Below are positions 36,445 through 45,610 of a stretch of 54,676 nucleotides of DNA, piece after piece. Below the pieces are notes generated by a model. It did no database searches. It was not told the DNA's origin and saw only the letters and a program-made list of their open reading frames with translations. Both the position numbers and the translations under genes were made by a program. Position 1 is the first letter of the stretch. Each line of letters opens with the position of its first letter. Source of the stretch: Bryobacterales bacterium (GTDB lineage: Bacteria; Acidobacteriota; Terriglobia; Bryobacterales; UBA6623); contig JAJEHF010000179.1 in the NCBI GenBank assembly GCA_022823865.1, positions 1 through 54,676 on the forward strand, read 5' to 3'.

Positions 36445-37615
36445 ACTGAGTCCCACCCATGTCGGCTCCCGCTTGCGCGCTGCGCGTGAAGCGGCTGGAA
36501 TGACACAAGCCGAAGCCGCTTCTCGGGTTGGCTTAGCGAGAACGACCCTTGTTGCGGTGGAACAAGGCGACCGGAGAGTTGGTACGGGAGAACTCCAGCG
36601 GCTTGCTCGCACCTATAGCACTACTGCGAACACGATACTACGTCGCGAAGCGGCTTTCGTAGAGTTAGCACCCCGCTTCCGCAAGCTTCCCTCTAGCAAG
36701 GGGGCGTCCTGCACCCAAGCGGCGGCCCTATTGGAAGGCTTAGTCCGAGCCGAGATTGAACTCGAGAATCTTCTGGGTATCGGCCGGTCCTTCAACTATC
36801 CACCAGAGCGCCCCCTTTTGGGTGGTGATGTCGTTCGCCAGGCGGAGCAGGACGCAACGGAGTTGAGGTACTGGCTTGGACTTGGTATAGCGCCTGTTCG
36901 CGACATGCTGAGCTTGCTGGAACTTGATTTGGGCTTGAGAGTGTACGTCCGCCCGCTTGCCTCGGAAGTGTCCGGGCTCTTCGCGTTTGACGACACCTAT
37001 GGCGGCTGCATGCTCCTCAATGAAAAGCATCCAGTCGAGCGGCGCAACCAGACTGCTGCTCATGAACTCGGGCACTTTATCTCGAGCCGCGGGATACCTG
37101 CGATCATGCGTGCCGCGGGATCGAGAAAGTCACCGGATGAGCGGTACGCAGATGTCTTCGGACGGACATTCCTTACGCCGGTCAGAACAGTCACTCAAAA
37201 GTTCTACGAGGTCACCGCAGGGTCCAGTCGGCTCACGCGCAAGCACGTAATCGTACTGGCCCGTTACTTCGGGGTCTCTCGCGAGGCGATGGTCCGGAGG
37301 CTTGAGGAAGTTGGTCTAGCTAAGGAGGGTACTTGGGACTGGTTTGATGAAAACGGCGGAATCACGTATCAACACGTGTTGGAAGTCCCTACTGATTCGC
37401 TTGCAGAAGCTGACGTCCTAGAGGATTTGCCTCGTTTGAACACGCTACGCATCGACCTCCTTGCGGCCGAAGTTTGGCGGAAGGAGTTGCTCAGCGAGGG
37501 CCAGCTAGCAGCGCTGCTGCGGCTCGACCGCGTCCGGCTTCGGGAACTCCTAGACGAAGTGGAAGAAGACAGGAGCATGGTCGATGGAGCCCCGGAACTG
37601 CCTAATCGACTCTGA
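36431..37615 (+). CDS. XRE-family regulator with ImmA/IrrE metallopeptidase domain
   Basis: 394 residues. An N-terminal HTH-XRE (about 10-65: VGSRLRAAREAAGMTQAEAA, GLARTTLVAVEQGDRR) is followed by an ImmA/IrrE (DUF955) zinc peptidase whose active site HELGH (211-215) and downstream acidic ligand in DERYADVFG (E237) are intact, then a C-terminal helical tail. Such fusions act as stress- or damage-triggered regulators or antitoxins: the peptidase cleaves a repressor or the protein senses a signal. It probably controls the operon through the dyads at 34442-34478. Overlaps the genes before (14 bases) and after (32 bases). Confidence 0.9.
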   Translation: MSSSELSPTHVGSRLRAAREAAGMTQAEAASRVGLARTTLVAVEQGDRRVGTGELQRLARTYSTTANTILRREAAFVELAPRFRKLPSSKGASCTQAAALLEGLVRAEIELENLLGIGRSFNYPPERPLLGGDVVRQAEQDATELRYWLGLGIAPVRDMLSLLELDLGLRVYVRPLASEVSGLFAFDDTYGGCMLLNEKHPVERRNQTAAHELGHFISSRGIPAIMRAAGSRKSPDERYADVFGRTFLTPVRTVTQKFYEVTAGSSRLTRKHVIVLARYFGVSREAMVRRLEEVGLAKEGTWDWFDENGGITYQHVLEVPTDSLAEADVLEDLPRLNTLRIDLLAAEVWRKELLSEGQLAALLRLDRVRLRELLDEVEEDRSMVDGAPELPNRL

Positions 37616-38198
37616 CGCTCCGATGCTGGCCGACACCAGCGTTGTCATCAATCTTGATGCAACCGGCTACTTCGACCGGATCTTGGAGGCGCTGCCCAAT
37701 CGGTTGCTGGTATCTGAGATTGTCGAGAACGAAATGCGGCTCGGTGAGATCGAAGGAGCCCGTGAAGTGAATGGAATCTGGGAAATCATCGCGCATGGCC
37801 AAGCGGAGGTTGTTACGCTCACCTGCGAAGGACTTCGGCGATTTCGAAGCCTTACCAGCGGCCGAGCAGTCGAGACCCTTGGAGACGGCGAAGCAGCGAC
37901 TATCGCGTCTGCGCTGGAGCTCGGAGCTATCGCTCTTATCGACGAACGGAAGGGCCTCCGCATCAGCGCGGAGAAGTTTCCCTCGCTTGTGACGGCCACC
38001 TCCCTAGATGCCTTCGCGCACCCCCAAGTTCAATCTAGTCTTGGCATGAGCAGTCTCTCGGAAGCGGTATTCAGCGCTCTGACACGAGCACGCATGCGAG
38101 TCCCGCAGCAATACTATCAATGGGTAGTGGACCTGATCGGTGCAGACAATGCCAGAAAGTGCAATTCCTTGCCACGTTCGGTTCGGATGCGGTGCTAG
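37584..38198 (+). CDS. PIN-like (DUF3368-type) nuclease protein, last gene of the QueC-like operon
   Basis: 204 residues from ATG 37584, chosen because AGGAG (37571-37575) lies eight bases ahead; MLADTSVVINL at residue 14 lacks such a site. PIN features: D17 in ADTSVVINLDATG, E45, E48 and E50 in VSEIVENEM, the block LGDGEAATIASALELGAIALIDE with D101, E103 and D120. All acidic positions are present, so it is probably an active metal-dependent RNase or a structural relative. A C-terminal 55-residue tail is extra. It overlaps the XRE-ImmA gene by 32 bases; together they resemble a toxin-antitoxin-like pair built on the QueC unit. Confidence 0.8.
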   Translation: MEPRNCLIDSDAPMLADTSVVINLDATGYFDRILEALPNRLLVSEIVENEMRLGEIEGAREVNGIWEIIAHGQAEVVTLTCEGLRRFRSLTSGRAVETLGDGEAATIASALELGAIALIDERKGLRISAEKFPSLVTATSLDAFAHPQVQSSLGMSSLSEAVFSALTRARMRVPQQYYQWVVDLIGADNARKCNSLPRSVRMRC

Positions 38199-38667
38199 CC
38201 TGATTTTCTGTGCAACGTATCGAGTCCGGAACGGTGGGGAAATACGCGTAACTCATTCGAATTCAATCAGTTATTGACTACTTTTGCTGTATCGGCACCT
38301 TCGTGTACGGCTCTTGAGAGATTCGCGGGCAAGGATATGAGTTCCCGGTCACGATTCCAACGTGGCTTCACATCGGCTCCATTTCCCGGCGGGTTGGTTG
38401 TGCAGCCGCCTGGCCGCGCGATTGAGTTCTCAGATCCGCAGACGGCCATTGGTCGGTGAACTCAAAGGTTTCGTGGCCCAGCGAAATGCAAATGGCGTTG
38501 ATGGCGACACCGAGGTCTAGCAGATGAGCGGCGTTTGGATGATGCAAGAATCGGTTTCGAGAGACGCTCGGCAGCCAAGCAAGCTTGAAACTCCGCAGTC
38601 TAGCCGCTAACATGAAACTGCAAGAGTCGCTTTCGGCCATGGGCATGTGGGGTGACCGATATTGGGC
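38199..38667 (-). pseudogene. Intergenic region with a frameshifted tyrosine-recombinase remnant
   Basis: On the minus strand, codons around 38470-38560 read NAAHLLDLGVAINAICISLGHETFEF, matching the C-terminal integrase pattern HTxAxHLLxAGVDIxxIxxxLGHxSxxTTxxY. The usual Arg of the Arg-His pair is lost and the catalytic Tyr region reads DQWP, so the active site is broken. Its natural end, PRWNRDRELISL (about 38330-38367), is in another frame, so at least one frameshift has occurred. About 95 residues of the roughly 300 expected can be traced and nothing else in the 469 bases is recognised. It lies between the QueC-like operon and the host-type cytochrome gene. Confidence 0.5.
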
Positions 38668-41334
38668 ATGGGACTTGGTGCCAAGCGCCTGACACTTCCA
38701 CAGCTACTGAGTGCGCCCCTGCGCAGCGCTGGTACCGGCTTGGCGTTGGTCGCACTGGCTTCGGCCGCTCCGCCTGCCGGAAAACTGTTTGTCGAGACCA
38801 TCCAGCCGACGCTGAAGCAACAGTGCCTAGGCTGCCACGGCGAGGCGAACACATTCGCCAAGCTGGACTTGCGGACGCGCGAGACGGCCATCAAGGGCGG
38901 GCAGCGCGGCCCTGCGATCGTCAGCGGCGACCCGGCTTCCAGCCTGCTCATCTCAGCCATCGACCATGCCGGCGAGCTACAAATGCCGCCCGGGGGGGCT
39001 GAGAAGAGGCTGCCTTCCGACGTGCGACTCGCATTTCGCGAGTGGATCCGTTCCGGCGCGCCGTACGTGCAGGCCGAGGCGGCCTCGGACTGGGACTTCG
39101 ACGAGGCCGACCTGTGGGCGTTCCGACCTCCAGCGAATGTCGAGCTGCCGACCGCTGGCGTGGATCCGGAGCTGGTACGGACGAGCGTCGATAGCTTTGT
39201 ACTCGCGCGACTCGCTGAGAATGGTCTCCAGCCTGCTCCGAAGGCTGACAAGGTCACGCTGATCCGGCGCGTGACCTACGATCTGACCGGCCTGCCGCCG
39301 ACGCCCGAAGAGGTCGACGCATTCGTCAACGATGACTCGGCCGAAGCCTACAAGGCACTGGTTGACCGCCTGCTTGACTCCCCCCGATATGGCGAGCGCT
39401 GGGGGCGGCACTGGCTGGACGTGACCCGTTACGCCGACACGGCGGGCTACTCCAACGACTTCGAGCGTCCCAATGCGTGGCGCTACCGCGACTACGTCAT
39501 CCGCAGCTTCAACGAAGACAAGCCCTATGACCAGTTCGTGCTCGAGCAGGTGGCTGGCGACGAGCTATTTCCCGACAATTCTGACGCGATCATCGCCACG
39601 GGGTTCCTGCGAAGCGGTCCATGGGAGCACACTGGCATGGCCGTGGCGGCTGTCTCGCGGCAGCTTTTCCTTGACGACGTCACTCACCATGTCGGCCAGT
39701 CCTTCCTAGGCCTGACCTTGGGCTGCGCTCGCTGCCACGACCACAAGTTCGATCCAATTCCGACGCGGGACTACTACCGCATTCAGGCCGTGTTCGCCAG
39801 CACCGCGTTTGCCCGACGGCCGGTGGACTTCCTGCCCCACGAGTCCACAGCCGGTTTCGGGCTTGGCCGTCGCCCGTTCGAGGCTCGCATCGCCACCCTC
39901 GAGCGCCGCATGCACGACCTGCACGAGGCTGCCCGTGCGCGCTTGGCCGAGACCAAGGGAACAGAGGCGGCCGCCAACGCTGGCAGCTCGATCCTGCAGC
40001 GGTACATGGACAAGGAAGAGGCCGAGCTGCTCAAGCTGCTCCGCAAGCGGGTCACGATGCACAAACTGTCGGTCCTGAGGTTCGAGCCTCTGGCCATGAC
40101 GGTCAGCAACGGCTTAGTACAGGAGTGGGACACCGTCGGCTCGCGCAACAGCTACATGCAGCCCGCCGAATACCGGGAAGCCAAGACGCACGTGCTGGTT
40201 GGCGGCGACATCCAGGCGCCCGCGCAAGAGGTCACGCCCGGCGTGCTGGAAGCGGTAGAGCGCTACGCGGGCTTTCCGTCGCCCAAGATCCCGGACGGGT
40301 TAGAAGGTCGGCGCTCGGAGCTGGCGAAGTGGATCGTGAACCCGCGCAATCCCCTCACTGCCCGGGTCATGGTCAACCGCATCTGGCAGTACCACTTCGG
40401 GCGGGGCTTGGCGGCCAATCCGAACAACTTCGGCAAGATGGGCAAGAAGCCTTCCCACCCCCAACTTCTGGACTGGCTGGCTGGATTCTTCATCGATCAG
40501 GCCTGGAGCGTCAAGGCGGTCCATCGCGTGATCTTGCTCTCGGCCGCCTACCAGCGTGCCAGCGCTCATCCGAGCCAGGCCGAAGCGGGCGCCAAGGATC
40601 CCGAGAACATCTACTTGTCGCACTTCTCTCCCCGGCGGCTCGAAGCCGAGGAGCTGCGCGACAGCATCATCTCCGTTGCGGGCGAGTTGAGCGACATGAC
40701 CGGCGGGCCCGGCACGTACCCCCAGATCAATGCCGACGTGGCCCTGCAACCGCGCCACGCGATGGGCACGTTGCGGCCAATCTACGAGGCTGAGCCGACA
40801 CGGCGGCGGCGCAACCGCAGATCCGTCTACAGCTTCCAGCAGCGCAGCTTGATCGATCCGATGGTCGAAGTGTTCAACGGCGCCAACCCAGACCTTACCT
40901 GCGAACGCCGCGAGTCCTCGACTGTTCCAACGCAGGCCTTCGCACTGCTGAATTCCGAACAATCCAGGGACATGGCGCTGATCATGGGGGAGCGCTTGGC
41001 GGAACTTCCGCCGGATGACCGCGTCGATGCGGCATTCCGGCTGGCTTTCGGGCGCCGGGCGGACGATAATGAGGTGGCTTGGACGCACGACTTCCTTGAG
41101 GAAATGACGGACTACCACGGCCGCAACCCGGCCCAGCCGCGCCGTCCCCCGGACGACGTGGTGCACCACATCACGAGCGAGCTGACCGGCGAGAAGTTCG
41201 AGTTCGTGCAGCCCGCTTACAGCGGTCCGTACGAGCACAATCCACATCCGAGCGATTCCTCGCCAGAGGCACGCGCTCTGGCGGATCTGGCGCTCGCGCT
41301 GTTCAATTCCAACGAGTTCGTCTACGTGTACTGA
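38668..41334 (+). CDS. PSCyt1-DUF1549-DUF1553 cytochrome c-like protein (second)
   Basis: 888 residues from ATG 38668 (a TTG lies two codons upstream). A signal-like segment (TGLALVALASAAPPAG) precedes a cytochrome c domain with CLGCHG (53-57). CARCHDHK at about 353 marks DUF1549, and ARVMVNRIWQYHFGRGLA begins DUF1553. A stretch around 410-470 (RIATLERRMHDLHEAARARL onwards) looks coiled-coil. Two bases separate its stop from the DUF1501 start, so they form one operon, as in the first module. GC content rises sharply from the accessory segment before it. Confidence 0.88.
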   Translation: MGLGAKRLTLPQLLSAPLRSAGTGLALVALASAAPPAGKLFVETIQPTLKQQCLGCHGEANTFAKLDLRTRETAIKGGQRGPAIVSGDPASSLLISAIDHAGELQMPPGGAEKRLPSDVRLAFREWIRSGAPYVQAEAASDWDFDEADLWAFRPPANVELPTAGVDPELVRTSVDSFVLARLAENGLQPAPKADKVTLIRRVTYDLTGLPPTPEEVDAFVNDDSAEAYKALVDRLLDSPRYGERWGRHWLDVTRYADTAGYSNDFERPNAWRYRDYVIRSFNEDKPYDQFVLEQVAGDELFPDNSDAIIATGFLRSGPWEHTGMAVAAVSRQLFLDDVTHHVGQSFLGLTLGCARCHDHKFDPIPTRDYYRIQAVFASTAFARRPVDFLPHESTAGFGLGRRPFEARIATLERRMHDLHEAARARLAETKGTEAAANAGSSILQRYMDKEEAELLKLLRKRVTMHKLSVLRFEPLAMTVSNGLVQEWDTVGSRNSYMQPAEYREAKTHVLVGGDIQAPAQEVTPGVLEAVERYAGFPSPKIPDGLEGRRSELAKWIVNPRNPLTARVMVNRIWQYHFGRGLAANPNNFGKMGKKPSHPQLLDWLAGFFIDQAWSVKAVHRVILLSAAYQRASAHPSQAEAGAKDPENIYLSHFSPRRLEAEELRDSIISVAGELSDMTGGPGTYPQINADVALQPRHAMGTLRPIYEAEPTRRRRNRRSVYSFQQRSLIDPMVEVFNGANPDLTCERRESSTVPTQAFALLNSEQSRDMALIMGERLAELPPDDRVDAAFRLAFGRRADDNEVAWTHDFLEEMTDYHGRNPAQPRRPPDDVVHHITSELTGEKFEFVQPAYSGPYEHNPHPSDSSPEARALADLALALFNSNEFVYVY

Positions 41335-41336
41335 AG

Positions 41337-42758
41337 ATGAAACGCCGAATCCTCACTGCGAGCCCCTCGCGGCGCGAGTTCCTGTACCACTCCGGCATGG
41401 GTCTCGGCGCCATCGCGCTTTCGGGACTGTTGCACCAAGACCGGGCCAGGGCCGGCGAGCTGGCCGCCCGGCGCGGTCACCATGCGGCCAAGGCCAAGAG
41501 CTGTATCTTCTTGCTGATGGAGGGCGGGCCGAGCCATATCGACACGTTCGATCCGAAGTCCAAGCTGGTCGACCTCCACATGACGGAGTTCGTCAAGGAG
41601 CGCAACAAGTTCGAGGCGAGCATGAACACGGGCAAGCGCTACTTCGTGCGCAGCCCGTTCGAATTCCGCCGCGCAGGTGAGCTGGGAATCGAGATCAACG
41701 CCAAGCTGCGAAACTTTGCCGACTGCGTTGACGACGTCTGCTTCTACAGGGGCTTGCAAGCCACTTCGGTGAACCACCCGACAGCCCTGTACCACCTCAA
41801 CACCGGCAACCGTTTCGGCGGGGATCCCGCGATCGGTTCGTGGGTCACCTACGGACTGGGGACGGAAAACCAGAACCTGCCGGGGTTCGTCGTGCTGCCG
41901 GACCTTGCCTATCCGCAGGGCGGCGCAGGGAACTGGTCCAACGGATTCCTGCCCGCGCACTACCAAGGCACTCCGTTGCGCTCGCAGGGCGCCCCCGTGC
42001 TGGACATGACGCCGCCGGAGTACGTCACGCAGAAACAGCAGGAAGCGACGCTGGATTACCTTGGCCGGCTGAACAAGAGGCACATGCAGCGCCATCCCGG
42101 CCACGCAGAACTCGCCGCCCGCATCGAGAGTTACGAGCTCGCGTTTCGGATGCAGGCCGAGATGCCGGAGGCGATCAATTTGGATGCCGAGCCGCCGGAG
42201 ACGAGAGCCTTGTACGGCGTCGGTTCGGACGACTCAGAGGTGGACTCGATCGGCCGGCGCTGTCTGCTGGCGCGCCGCTTGGTGGAGCGCGGCGTGCGCT
42301 TCGTACAGGTGATCGTGTCCGGCTGGGATTCCCACGACTACATCGAGAAGGCCCACGGGACGCGCCTCGATTCGATCGACCGTCCCATCGCGGGGCTGCT
42401 CAAGGATCTCAAGCGCACGGGCCTGCTGGACGAGACCTTGGTCGTATGGGCCGGGGAATTCGGGCGCTCTCCGGACAACGGGATCCGCGGGGGAGGGACC
42501 GCTTGGGGACGCGACCACAACGCGCCCGCGATGGCCTTCTGGATGGCGGGCGGGGACGCTCCGCGCGGCGAGATCGTCGGAGCCACCGACGAGACCGGGG
42601 GGACGGCGGTCGAGGTCGTGCATCCGATCCAGAACATGCACGTCACCCTCCTGCACCTGCTGGGATTGGACGACGCGGAGCTCACCTATTTCGCGCAGGG
42701 CAGGGACAAGCAGCTCAGCCAGACTGGCGGCGAGCTGATCAGGGAACTGGTGGCGTAG
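41337..42758 (+). CDS. DUF1501 family Tat-exported protein (second)
   Basis: 473 residues with the Tat motif SRREFL (11-16) and a hydrophobic run MGLGAIALSGLL. Core marks: CIFLLMEGGPSHIDTFDPK, RCLLARRLVERGVRFV, LLDETLVVWAGEFGRSP, WGRDHNAPAMAFWMAGGDAP. It shares the WVTYGLGxExxNLPGFVVL block with the other two DUF1501 proteins. Cotranscribed with the DUF1553 gene before it, and probably with the receptor 207 bases after it. Confidence 0.88.
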   Translation: MKRRILTASPSRREFLYHSGMGLGAIALSGLLHQDRARAGELAARRGHHAAKAKSCIFLLMEGGPSHIDTFDPKSKLVDLHMTEFVKERNKFEASMNTGKRYFVRSPFEFRRAGELGIEINAKLRNFADCVDDVCFYRGLQATSVNHPTALYHLNTGNRFGGDPAIGSWVTYGLGTENQNLPGFVVLPDLAYPQGGAGNWSNGFLPAHYQGTPLRSQGAPVLDMTPPEYVTQKQQEATLDYLGRLNKRHMQRHPGHAELAARIESYELAFRMQAEMPEAINLDAEPPETRALYGVGSDDSEVDSIGRRCLLARRLVERGVRFVQVIVSGWDSHDYIEKAHGTRLDSIDRPIAGLLKDLKRTGLLDETLVVWAGEFGRSPDNGIRGGGTAWGRDHNAPAMAFWMAGGDAPRGEIVGATDETGGTAVEVVHPIQNMHVTLLHLLGLDDAELTYFAQGRDKQLSQTGGELIRELVA

Positions 42759-42965
42759 GCACGCGAATCGACGGGCCGGCGATGATCGCGCCGCTCCCTG
42801 GCCTTGTACCCGCGCGCGGAGCTGATTTCGTCTGACGGTTTAGTGGATCCAATCTCCCGCGCCAGACCTGAGGACGCCGCTGGCTCTCCCGGAAGCCGTG
42901 TTGGATAGCCGCCTCGACACCAAACACTGGAAATGATCCACGTTCTTGCTAGGCTGATTGTGCGC

Positions 42966-45506
42966 ATGAATCAGCTGCCCCTAAGGCACGGACTTCGCTT
43001 CGGTTGTCCGGCCCTAGCTGTGGTTGTGCTGGCGGGACTGGCGTCTTTGCAGGCCCCGCTGCGGGCGCAAGGCACAGTTCAGCCGATCATCGGGCAAGCG
43101 TTCATCGTCGGCTCCGAGGGAGAGCATTTCGGTGTCCCGGGCGCCGTGATCGAACTGCACTCTGTCTCCGTGGAGGACCTTGCGGCCGGCGAGGCGGCCG
43201 GGCCGACTACCGCCGAGACCGACGAACTGGGACTCTACCGCTTCGATGCCGTGGCGGAGGGCTGCTACTTCCTCAGCGCGACTTCCGCCGGGTTGAACGG
43301 CCAGAGCGACATCGTGTGCGTGCCCACCGAGGACGAGACGCTTCGGACCGACATCGCCATGGAGGTCGAGACCGTGGTCGAGTCGGTGAATGTCACCGCG
43401 TCGGTGATCGCGATCGATCCGACCGAGACTACCTCGTCCGGTTCAGTGGGCATCTCGACGCTGGACAACGCGCCGAAAGCGAACCGCAGCATCGAGGACG
43501 TGATGCCGCTGATCCCGGGCGTGCTGAGGGGCCGTGCCGGCGAGATCAACATGAACGGCGTGCGGGCGACCCAGAGCGGCTCGCAGCTCAACAACATCGA
43601 CGTGACCGATCCCGTCTCCCGCATCTCCGAGATGACCCTGCCATTGAGCGTCGTCTCGAGCGTCGAGGTGCTCTCGAGCCCGTACGATGCGCAATACGGG
43701 GGGTTTGCCGGCGCCCTCTCCACCGTCGAGACCACGCCGGCGGACGCCTCGGAGTTTCATTTCGAACTCCAGAACTTCACCCCGCGGATTCGCCGCCGGG
43801 CCGGACGCGTCGTGGGCATCGAATCGAGTACCCCGCGGCTGACGCTCAACATCCCGCTGATCTCCAACCGCGTGGCGTGGTTGCATTCGACCGAGTACCA
43901 GTACGTGCGGGCTGACCAAGAGGACGCCAACCTGCCGCTGCATGAGCGCGACGTCGAGCGGGAGATGCTGACGGTCTTCAACCAATTCGACGTGTCCGTG
44001 TCCGAGAAGAACCGTGCTTCGCTGACCGCCCTGGTATATCCCGAGAAGTTCAGTTACTTCGGGCTCGACGCGTTCACGCCGCAACCCTCCACGGCAGACT
44101 TGCGCAAGCGCGCGTTCCTGTACACGGTCAAGGACTCGCACGAGTTCGGCGCGGGCGGCATCCTGCTTTCCCACTTTTCGATCCAAGACCTCGAGAACGA
44201 TGTCAAGCCGCTCGGCTACGAACCCAGCGTCATCGGCATCGACCGCGTGTCGGGCTCGTTCTTCAACCGGCAGGCGCGTGCGACGACGCGCCGCAAGCTC
44301 TCCGAGCTGTACCACTTCCGCCCGCTGGGGGACCACCAGCTCAAGGCCGGCGCTGACTTGGGCTGGGAGACGTACTCGGGCAAACAGATCTTCAATCCCG
44401 TCACCTGGCTGGGGGCGGCGGGCCAGCCGGTGCTGAACCTGGCCTACACAGATCCCGCGATGGTGCAGGGGAGAAAGGTCGATTTCGCGACCTTCGTGCA
44501 AGACAAGTGGAGGGTCAGCGACTCGCTGACGCTCGACATGGGCGGCAGGCTGGAGCGGGACTCCCTGTCTTCGCAGTGGAATCCCTCGTATCGGCTCGGC
44601 TTCGCCTATGCGCTAGGTTCGGCCGCGCGCACCGTCCTGCGCGGAGGCTCCGGGCTATTCGTCGACCGCATCAGCCTGTTGGTGCCGACGTTCGAGCAGC
44701 TGCCCCTGCGCATCGAGACGAGGTTCGATCCCTATGGCGACGTGCTGTATAGGCGCAACCTGCTGTCGCGGCTGGACGGACCGTTGCGCAACGCGAAGAG
44801 CCTCGGCTGGAACCTCCAGCTGGACCACGAGCTGATCGACAACCTGTTCCTGCGCACCGGCTACCAGTTCCGGCGGACCACGAGCAACTTCTTGGTGAAC
44901 CCCGTGTACGGGGGCAGCCTCGGAGAGGACGATCCCGTGCTGACCATGAGCAACGACGGTGCCGACCTGTACCGGGAGTTCCAGCTCTCCGTGCGTTACC
45001 GGCTCAGCGGGACCGGACATATCACCGTCTCGTACGTCAACTCAAGTTCGTACGGCGATCTGAACGACTTGGGATCGATCTACGGGCCGACGCCATCGAG
45101 CCTGATCCAGCCGAACGAACGCGCTCCGCTGCGCTTCGACGTGCCCCACCGCATGCTGACCTGGACCGAGTTCAATCTGCCTTGGGGGTTCAAGACGATC
45201 CCTGTGTGGGACATACGCAGCGGGTTCCCCTACTCCAGGACCAACGAGTACCGGGACTTCGTCGGGGAGCGCAACCGCGCCGGCCGCTTTCCTTTGTTCA
45301 ACGCTCTCGACTTGCAGGTCACCAAGATGGTGGACATCGAGTTCAATGGCAAGAACCGCCGGATCCGCGCCGGGTTCCGGCTCTTCAACCTGCTCAACAA
45401 CTTCAATCCGCAAGATGTGCAGGAGAACTTGGCGAGCCCATACTACGGAGTGTTCTACCGCGGCGTGAAGCGCAAGATCCGCGCCGTTTTCGAGATCGAA
45501 TACTGA
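42966..45506 (+). CDS. TonB-dependent receptor with carboxypeptidase regulatory-like domain (third)
   Basis: 846 residues from ATG 42966; an earlier in-frame ATG (42933) would give a longer signal region. The signal (CPALAVVVLAGLASLQAPLRAQ) precedes an Ig-like regulatory domain (VPGAVIELHSVS). A plug follows (NRSIEDVMPLIPGVLRGRAG, NNIDVTDPVSRISEMTLPL, EVLSSPYDAQYGGFAG) and a barrel ending AVFEIEY. It sits between two DUF1501 genes, so it belongs to a composite module with both. It is close in size to the second receptor but clearly diverged. Confidence 0.85.
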   Translation: MNQLPLRHGLRFGCPALAVVVLAGLASLQAPLRAQGTVQPIIGQAFIVGSEGEHFGVPGAVIELHSVSVEDLAAGEAAGPTTAETDELGLYRFDAVAEGCYFLSATSAGLNGQSDIVCVPTEDETLRTDIAMEVETVVESVNVTASVIAIDPTETTSSGSVGISTLDNAPKANRSIEDVMPLIPGVLRGRAGEINMNGVRATQSGSQLNNIDVTDPVSRISEMTLPLSVVSSVEVLSSPYDAQYGGFAGALSTVETTPADASEFHFELQNFTPRIRRRAGRVVGIESSTPRLTLNIPLISNRVAWLHSTEYQYVRADQEDANLPLHERDVEREMLTVFNQFDVSVSEKNRASLTALVYPEKFSYFGLDAFTPQPSTADLRKRAFLYTVKDSHEFGAGGILLSHFSIQDLENDVKPLGYEPSVIGIDRVSGSFFNRQARATTRRKLSELYHFRPLGDHQLKAGADLGWETYSGKQIFNPVTWLGAAGQPVLNLAYTDPAMVQGRKVDFATFVQDKWRVSDSLTLDMGGRLERDSLSSQWNPSYRLGFAYALGSAARTVLRGGSGLFVDRISLLVPTFEQLPLRIETRFDPYGDVLYRRNLLSRLDGPLRNAKSLGWNLQLDHELIDNLFLRTGYQFRRTTSNFLVNPVYGGSLGEDDPVLTMSNDGADLYREFQLSVRYRLSGTGHITVSYVNSSSYGDLNDLGSIYGPTPSSLIQPNERAPLRFDVPHRMLTWTEFNLPWGFKTIPVWDIRSGFPYSRTNEYRDFVGERNRAGRFPLFNALDLQVTKMVDIEFNGKNRRIRAGFRLFNLLNNFNPQDVQENLASPYYGVFYRGVKRKIRAVFEIEY

Positions 45507-45595
45507 CATAGGCAGGTTGCTGGGAACCTCGCTCGCGCCGCATCGGCGGTGCCAGGGGAGCGCATTGCGGCGGTTTCGCCGGCGCGTTAGTCGGG

Positions 45596-45601
45596 TATAC
45601 T
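45596..45601 (+). promoter_or_regulatory. Possible -10 box very close to the third DUF1501 start
   Basis: TATACT ends ten bases before ATG 45611, with AGGA (45603-45606) between. If used, transcription would start at about 45608, giving an almost leaderless mRNA. No good -35 is seen. Confidence 0.25.
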
Positions 45602-45610
45602 CAGGACGAA

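Noticed and set aside
34490-38198. Calling the operon QatABCD or type IV CBASS
   Set aside because: QatA-type ATPase, QatD (TatD nuclease), a cyclase and base-modifying partners are all absent; only the QueC-like protein is shared.
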